Shown piece by piece: positions 57,475-64,000 of a stretch of 64,000 bases of DNA; the first letter of the stretch is position 1, and each line of letters begins with the position of its first letter. The position numbers and the translations under genes are program-made. This DNA comes from Triglochin maritima (taxonomy: Eukaryota > Streptophyta > Magnoliopsida > Alismatales > Juncaginaceae). The DNA lies in assembly GCA_963682175.1 (NCBI GenBank), contig OY821772.1:59852925-59916924 (forward strand), written 5' to 3'. The notes below the pieces were generated by a model. That model worked only from the letters and a program-made list of their open reading frames with translations. It was not told the origin of the DNA and did no database searches.

Positions 57475-58545
57475 GAACAACGTACCCGCCATCACCAGGA
57501 CACAGGTTTCCGTGGACAGAGTTGACACAACACAAAGACCAGGAAATCAGTTCTGCGCACAAACAGTCAACCAGAAAAGCCTAACCGATCGACCATTCCC
57601 AATAGGTTCGGTCGACCGAAAGTCTACAATGGTCAAACTCTTTGCGCATCACTTAAGTTCAAACGGTCGGGCACAATCTAAAACCGGTCGACCGAATATG
57701 AGGTCAAAATTCGGAGTCTGGTCAAAATCACACAAGTCTATTCGGTCGACTGACTCAGGGGTCCCGGTCTACCGAACACTACCATGGTCATCCTAATAGT
57801 CTAAGTCATATAACAGTCGAACAATATATATAATCGGTCGAACAACAGGCAACAATAATAAAGTTCACTTAAGTTCTGGTCGAACCAAACACTAAGAACG
57901 GTCGACCGAAAACCAACAGGAAAGCCTCCGACCCACCAGCACACATGCAACCGGTCGACCGCCACAAGACATCGTTCGACTGATGTTGGCTAAAGTCGGG
58001 CAAAATAGTAAAACAGGTTGACCGCCCGAAGGTACCGGTCGACTGTTGGTCGACAGCAACCCCGCGCTTGCCGAGGATTTTACGCCGTTTCACGTTGTCG
58101 GCAAGGTCTCCGACCTCCCACGACCGACCACAACGTCACCCCGACGTGGGTGAGCCACAAACAAACTAATAAACCAACATACCTCTACGCGAAACAGAGC
58201 ACGCCGGAGATTCGCTCGACGTCACCTGCAACCTCGACACCGCACTCGAGCACGCCTCTCGCCACGTTCCTGCTACGCGCACGTCCACCTCCTCATGTCT
58301 CACGCCGGAGCAGACTCCTCCACTACATGCCGCTGAAAAAGGAAAAGGAGAGATGAGTTGGGTACAAGAAATGGAGGAAACTCTTCTCCACCAACACAAA
58401 ACCCAAACCAACACCCCCACCGTCACCCTACTACCCATCACATCCTCCTCCTTCCCCACGCACAACACTGTGCACCACCACTTGCCCATGCAAAGCCAAC
58501 CTTAAACCAGGGATTAACCCTCTAATAGAGGTTAAGGACATAACA
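57475..58545 (-). mobile_element. Gypsy LTR, solo or truncated
   Basis: It is homologous to the LTRs of the truncated gypsy at 31-36 kb: CACTTAAGTTCTGGTCGAAC near 57868, GGTACCGGTCGACTGTTGGTC near 58032, GGTCTCCGACCTCCC near 58105. Near its left edge AACGTACCCG matches the young gypsy LTR start. It ends near GACATAACA. No coding region adjoins it and no target duplication was found. CGGTCGACCG-type words span 57585-58050. Confidence 0.7.
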
Positions 58546-59859
58546 CCAAGGCTCCAACCAACGAGGAGTATTTTTCTCCTAATTAAAAAAAATCTAAAAC
58601 CTCCTCTAAAGGATAGCATGTTGAATCCAACCAATCACAATTATTTTTTTATATTTAACTAAATGTATTTTGTTCCTTTACGTTAAGACCTCTCTGTCAC
58701 TTGGTTTTGTACCAAAATATTTAACTAAAAGATACTAAAAATGGAGCATTTTTTTATCCAACAACTCAAATACCTTCACCTATTTTTTCATGTCTCAATT
58801 TACCATTTTTGGTATTATATTAAAGCACTAAAAAAACTTTGTTTTGTGTACAGAAGTCCTATTTCGTAAACATTTTCCCGCCGATCACCCTCTTCCATTC
58901 AACTTTTTTTTATTTTCAAAATACTTATTTATACATTCATATTTATAAGCTCCTCTTAAATGGACCATTGTGCTTCCAAACAAGTTATAAACCACACCCT
59001 GCGGATCCGTGGTGTTTTAGAATATATCAAGGTTATTTTCAAATATATAATTGCATGAACAACTCCTCTAAATTCCATAAGGAAAACTGAAAAAATCAAT
59101 TTTTGAGAATACGAGGTTTTGGAAAAACCCTAACCATTGTAGGTAGGGAGTGTTTGGATAAAATAAAAAAATAAAAAGTCGATTTTTATGAGAAATTTGA
59201 CCATTTTTTTGGTTATCCAAACCCACCCATTATGTCATCCAAAAGATTATTCTCATTTCAAGTTTTTCCGTGTACAATAAAACTAAAATGACAGAGGGTC
59301 CAATAATTTGATATTTAAAGACAAAGTCTATTTTTATTTGATTTTAAGAACTTTCAAATAAATTTATTTAATTAAGTGTTTGATAACCATTTATAATAAT
59401 TTAGACACACATTCTGATAATTGTTTATAATTATTATGACGTATTTGTACCTATTTTGATAACATAATCGTGCAAAGCGCCGGAATGTCACTAGTTATAC
59501 TTATGTATATTTTTTTTTAAAAATACAAACATTTAGTATCGATTTCATAATTTTCAACAATTTTACGTACAAAATTCTTAATTGTATTTCAGTATATATG
59601 ATAAACTATTTAATAATGAAATACTTAGATTGGATCATACCTAGGAGATTATTGAATCCCTTTTACCAATAGGATGATGGGTTGCACGTCGGATCGCATC
59701 GGAATTCCTCCAAGTGTCCGTCAAACTCTAAACAAAATTAAAGAGATCGGAACTAGTCTATCGATCTTTAATTCAAGGCTAGAATCTAGTTGATTACACC
59801 TTCAATGCTCCAAATGATGTCAAATAGATAAAAAATGACTACAAATTCCAAGATTATGC
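58546..59859. other. AT-rich spacer, nothing recognised
   Basis: No supported gene or element boundary. A weak inverted pair of TTTGGATAA/TTATCCAAA words near 59152-59222 could be a small MITE. Confidence 0.4.
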
Positions 59860-60320
59860 AATTTGCATTTCAACAAAAGTAATTATGTAAACTAATTTGA
59901 AAGCAATTAATTCTATTAGTCTTATTTCTATGCTTAAAAATAATAACAACTCCAAAATTACTAATGCCTTAATCACACGTTTCACTCATATGTATAATCA
60001 ATACAAACATTAAACATTTCATGTGCAACATCGGTATCGTCAAGCTAATGGTTTTGCATACCACTTAGCTAACATTATCATTAGACTTAAAAGTAACAAG
60101 ATTTCTAATCATATTAATAAATTTGAGCAGTCGAGCGAGCCGAGCCGCTCGTGAGTCAAGCCGCTCACGAGCAATAAGTGTGTCGAGCATGAGATCCCTA
60201 ATTAATAAGGATACATTCCTAAGTCTTTGCACAAGTTTATTTTTAAAAAATAATAATTTGAATATCTTTATAAAATCTAAATGTCATTAACAAAATGCTT
60301 CTAAACTCCAACGTAAAACA
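59860..60320 (+). repeat. Dispersed direct repeat, copy 1
   Basis: Homologous to 61230-61720 from ATGCAATTTGCATTT through CATGTGCAACATCGGTATCG to a GCCGAGCCGCTCGTGAG box and a TTTGCACAAGT tail. Unit identity by eye is high but with indels. Family unknown. Confidence 0.75.
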
Positions 60321-61229
60321 TATTAAAATAAACATAAATAATCACAATATCATAATAAATTGGCAAAAAATGCATTATAACAAAAACATGTAAGTATTAC
60401 AATTTGTCTTTATCTTTGTTGGTGGGGAAAAACCTTTTTGCACAAAAATGATGAAAACCCCCAACATACATAAACATCACTCGTAACCCGATGTTGAAAC
60501 TCATACGAATAAAATTTCAGTTTATATTAAAAATCTTCCCATTTTGTATCATTTACTACACGATTTTGTATTCCAATTGTTCCGAAATATTTAAAAAATC
60601 TTCTCAGTTGACTGTGTACCGTACCTCAAAAGTAGGCAATTATTTCTGCAACCCTTTGTATAAGGAGTTGGTGTCCAAAATTCATTGTTTTTTAAATCTA
60701 TCAGCGTTTCATCGACGTAGATGGAATCACTATTTGACCATCCTGTAAGCATTCCATTATCAATTGTTCATATTCTGGTAAACGCTTGTAATATTCAATT
60801 TTGAAGTTACATTGTACCTACATTTGTGAAATACATATTAATCAGAATATTGTTAAACAACTTAAAACATTTGAGTATATTTGTTAAAATTAATATGTAA
60901 TAATACCTTACAGATAAAACTTTGTTCACCCAAACTCTTTCTGCAAATGGATATTCAGTTTTACAGGTGGTGCCTACGTCTGCCATGAATTCCAAGCCCT
61001 TGAACACACAAAAGCCGGTTTTAGTGTGACTTTTTAGTTTATCAAAATCAACTAGAAATTGCACCGACAATTCCAAATTTACTTATTTTTCAAATTAGAA
61101 AATAAACTTCCGTGAAATCAATTTTGGAAAACGTCCAACAAAAACCTAATATAATAAATAAATTCATCATGTTAAGACCGTAGTAAATAACTTAACGAAA
61201 CCATCACAATTATTTCAAATTCATAAAAG

Positions 61230-61720
61230 TGCATACAAATTTCAAGATAATGCAATTTGCATTTATACAAAAGTAATTATGTAAACTAATTTGAAAGCAA
61301 TTAATTCTATTAGTCTTATTTCTATGCTTAAAAACAATAACTGCAAAATAATTAATGTCTCACTCACATGTTTCACTCATATGTATGATCAGTACAAACA
61401 TTAAAACTTTCATGTGCAACATCGGTATCGTAAAACTAATGGTTTTGCAGACCACTTGGCTAACATGGCCATCAAACTCAAAAGTAACAAGATTTATGAA
61501 TTTGAGTAGTCGAGCAAGCCGAGCCGCTCGTGAGCCAAACCGCTTGTGAGCAACAAACGTGACGAGCACGAGCGAATTCATACGAGATCCCCAATTAATA
61601 ACAATAATTTCCGAAGTCTTTGCACAAGTGTTAGTTTTTTTAAAACTAATTTGAATTTTAAATGTCATTAACAAAATACTTCTAAACTTCAATGTAAAAC
61701 ATATTAAAATAAGACATCCG
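61230..61720 (+). repeat. Dispersed direct repeat, copy 2
   Basis: Second copy of the 59860 repeat, about 1.37 kb downstream, ending with TCGAGCAAGCCGAGCCGC and GTCTTTGCACAAGTG. A third, partial copy lacking the front half is at 62848-63060. Confidence 0.75.
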
Positions 61721-62589
61721 GTAATTGTTCAATGCCAATTTAAAGTAAAGTACTTATTTTAATCTAATTATCATATTGACGTTTTTTGGCGATTTAATCT
61801 AAAGTTACAATGTAAACAATTTTCCTTATATTCTAAAATCTAAACCCTATTGCGCGTATATTTATTAATCCTTTATGAAATAACATATGTACAAGACATA
61901 CATACGTAACTATATATTAACATATATACAACACATATTAACATACATACATACATAATGACACAAGATGACTTTCGGTGCTTATATTGTTGGTAAAAAT
62001 GAATTAGAAGTTTTGTAAACAATCAGATTTTCAAAAGCACTAGAGCTATAAGAGTGAGTTTTCTAGACCAAGCAACTCTTAGGAGTATATGTCGTTTAAG
62101 GAGTTGTCTAAAGGTGTGACTGAAGGCTATGAGAGGTTGACAAGTTGTCATGTTTTAACTTTGGTGAAAAATCTCCTGTAAAACTCAATCAGTACTCGAT
62201 ATAAACGTATAGCAATATCTTTTTTGCTCTATTAGGTTTGAAAACTTCACATACATAGGAAGAATAGGGGAGAAAAGGACAATAACTCGATGGAGTTGCA
62301 GGAAAATGTAACTTATGATCGTATGGATATTGATAAAAGAAAAAAAAGAAAAAGTATCTTTTATGATACACCATACACATGAAAAACTGTTTTGACCATA
62401 TATATGTAGAGTTGTCAATTTCTGCTTGGGATAGGTGGATCGCTCCGTGTTAACTCGATTTTGCTCGGATAGGTTAGTAACAAGCTGAGTATGAGTAGAC
62501 CATGCTCGCTCGATGCTTGCTCAAACTCGATAACTTTGTCCAATTACCTGATTATACTATGTAGACCCGATTACTCTATCCAATTACCT

Positions 62590-62850
62590 ATTTACAAAAC
62601 TCATATAAATATCAAAAATTCCTAATCCTAGCCGTTTTCCAACTCTTCCTATGAACCCTCCACTAAGAGCAGACCCTAATCCCGAAACCATTCCTCCTAA
62701 CCCCTCCAACTCCTCGCGACGCTGACTCCCTCTCCGCTCTCCACTCCCTCTCGTCGTTGTTCCTCGCTGCTCTCTCTCTCTCATCGTCGTCTCCCTCGTT
62801 GCTACTCCCTCGTCGTTGTCTCCCTCTTCTCTGTGTCTCTCTTTTATCGA
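62590..62850. repeat. CT/TCG-rich low-complexity stretch
   Basis: Runs of CTCTCTCT and TCGTCGT/CCCTCGT words produce open frames on the minus strand with low-complexity Arg/Glu-rich translations. It is not considered coding. Confidence 0.6.
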
Positions 62851-63060
62851 GCGAGCTGAGCCGCTTGCGAGCAACGAGTGAGTCGTGCACGGGCGGACTC
62901 GCACACGATCCCAATTAATAATGATACTTTCTAAAGTGCTTGCACAAGTGTTAGTTATTTTATAAACTAATTTGATTATCATTTATAAAATTGAAATGTT
63001 ATTCACAAAATAATTCTAAACTCCATTGTAAAGCATAATAAAATAAGACATCCAAATCCT
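62848..63060 (+). repeat. Dispersed direct repeat, copy 3 (partial)
   Basis: Shares the TCGAGCGAGCTGAGCCGCTT box, the GATCCCAATTAATAAT linker and the GCTTGCACAAGTGTTAG tail with the copies at 59.9 and 61.2 kb. Confidence 0.7.
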
Positions 63061-64000
63061 TACTTCCGTAAGATATTTTGACTGAGGAGATTTTGATCAA
63101 TTTATTTAGCCAATGAGATTCCGTTCTAGTCAGTGGGGGGCTTTAGCAGTAGAACGAAAAACCATCTGGTTGAACAACAAAGATTAAATTAAGCAAAAGG
63201 CAGCAAAATAGAAAAAACAGGGGAATAAAGGGAAGGCCTAGATGGAGAAAAGAAAGACTTCGATGGAGAAGAATTATTTTTGAATAATTAATTAGTTGGT
63301 GGCTTGAAATTATTTTTTATTTTTATTTTTTTGCATTGGACATTAAATTAACAAACTTAACCTATTTTTTCTCTAAACGGGTTGGACACAAGTTATATGT
63401 GTGAAACCCAAATAACTGTATCAATTAGGTTAGTATTATACTCCTATTATGACCCAAACTCGTTTTTGGCAAACCTAATTCTATAATTTTCGTATCGAGT
63501 TCATGTCGAGTTTTTATCATTACCCAAATTGTCACCCTTATTTGTTACTAGTGATGCATGATTATTCCCAGCCAAAAGACGTCGATTAACATATATTCAT
63601 GTGTTTCTCGACAAATTATTATCCAGATCATTATTTACCTTTGAATCTGCTAAATGAGTTCGGAGACATTTGACCAATTTTTACTTGTGAACTGCTTCTT
63701 TTTTCATGATTTTCGCTAATCGTTCTTTCTAAATATCCTTGTAAAAATTTCGAATCCACCCTCTAGTCTAGAACTTGATTGGTCAGGGAAGTCCAAACAA
63801 CCAAGTCAATCCAATCCTCAAAAATATCAAAACGACTCAACCGTACCCAATCGCAACAAGACCAGTTGAGAATCTTGAGATTGTGATCGTACCTTATCAC
63901 CTCCACGTATGCTCTTGACGGCAGGGAAACACACACGTCACTTCCATCCTCCTTCCGCCACGTGTCACACACACTCCACCACCAGTCCTCCCACTTTCCT
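63061..64000. other. AT-rich spacer, nothing recognised
   Basis: No gene is supported. A GTGACAATTTGGGTAATG word on the minus strand near 63511-63528 could be one hAT-like end, but no partner or target duplication was found. Confidence 0.4.

Noticed and set aside
62409..63538. hAT element bounded by GTTGTCAATTT and AAATTGTCACCC
   Set aside because: The ends are only partly inverted copies and no 8 bp duplication was found.

Overview
This is a nuclear chromosome segment of a flowering plant. The evidence is intron-containing plant genes of a UGT93-like glycosyltransferase and a type III polyketide synthase, LTR retrotransposons with a tRNA-iMet primer site, and many small hAT, Mutator and Harbinger-type elements in AT-rich spacer. 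I cannot name the species. There is no bacterial, organellar or CRISPR sequence and I saw no tRNA or rRNA gene.

Layout. 1-6.4 kb: a non-autonomous hAT (54-1054) and a 3.0 kb solo LTR with 5 bp target duplications (1883-4892). 6.4-8.5 kb: a two-exon UDP-glycosyltransferase on the minus strand. 8.8-12 kb: a probable solo LTR, a long-inverted-repeat element with a hairpin inside it, and a hAT-type foldback. 12.3-15.9 kb and 23.5-27.6 kb: two diverged copies of one non-coding segment in direct orientation, differing by transposon insertions whose empty sites can be read in the sister copy. Between them lies a complete but decayed Ty1/copia element (17397-23014, TSD CATAC), inserted in an older copia fragment. 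29.5-39.5 kb: a nest. A minus-strand copia was split inside its reverse transcriptase by a now-solo LTR (TSD GTATC), that LTR was split by a truncated Ty3/gypsy element, and a hAT element sits elsewhere in the copia. 40.5-49.0 kb: a full-length, apparently intact and very young Ty3/gypsy chromovirus-like element (TSD TAAGC; only two LTR differences seen in 1957 bp). 49.4-51.9 kb: a four-exon type III polyketide synthase whose upstream region is cut by that gypsy element. 52.4-64 kb: a gene fragment, a MULE-like foldback, hAT, LTR fragments and dispersed repeats.

Only two genes look like functional host genes: the glycosyltransferase and the polyketide synthase. Both belong to specialised-metabolite or hormone-conjugation families, but they are 41 kb apart with only transposons between, so I do not claim a gene cluster.

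The most unusual signal is a 10 bp palindrome, CGGTCGACCG, with one-sided or decayed variants. It recurs in clusters in the LTRs of several otherwise unrelated retrotransposon families, both copia and gypsy, and in weaker form in a MULE-like element. Neighbouring copies are most often 21 or 22 bp apart, and ACTTAAG words recur next to them. In one LTR family the whole block is present in one copy (56.7-57.1 kb) and absent from the homologous place in another (about 3.45 kb), so it behaves like a module.
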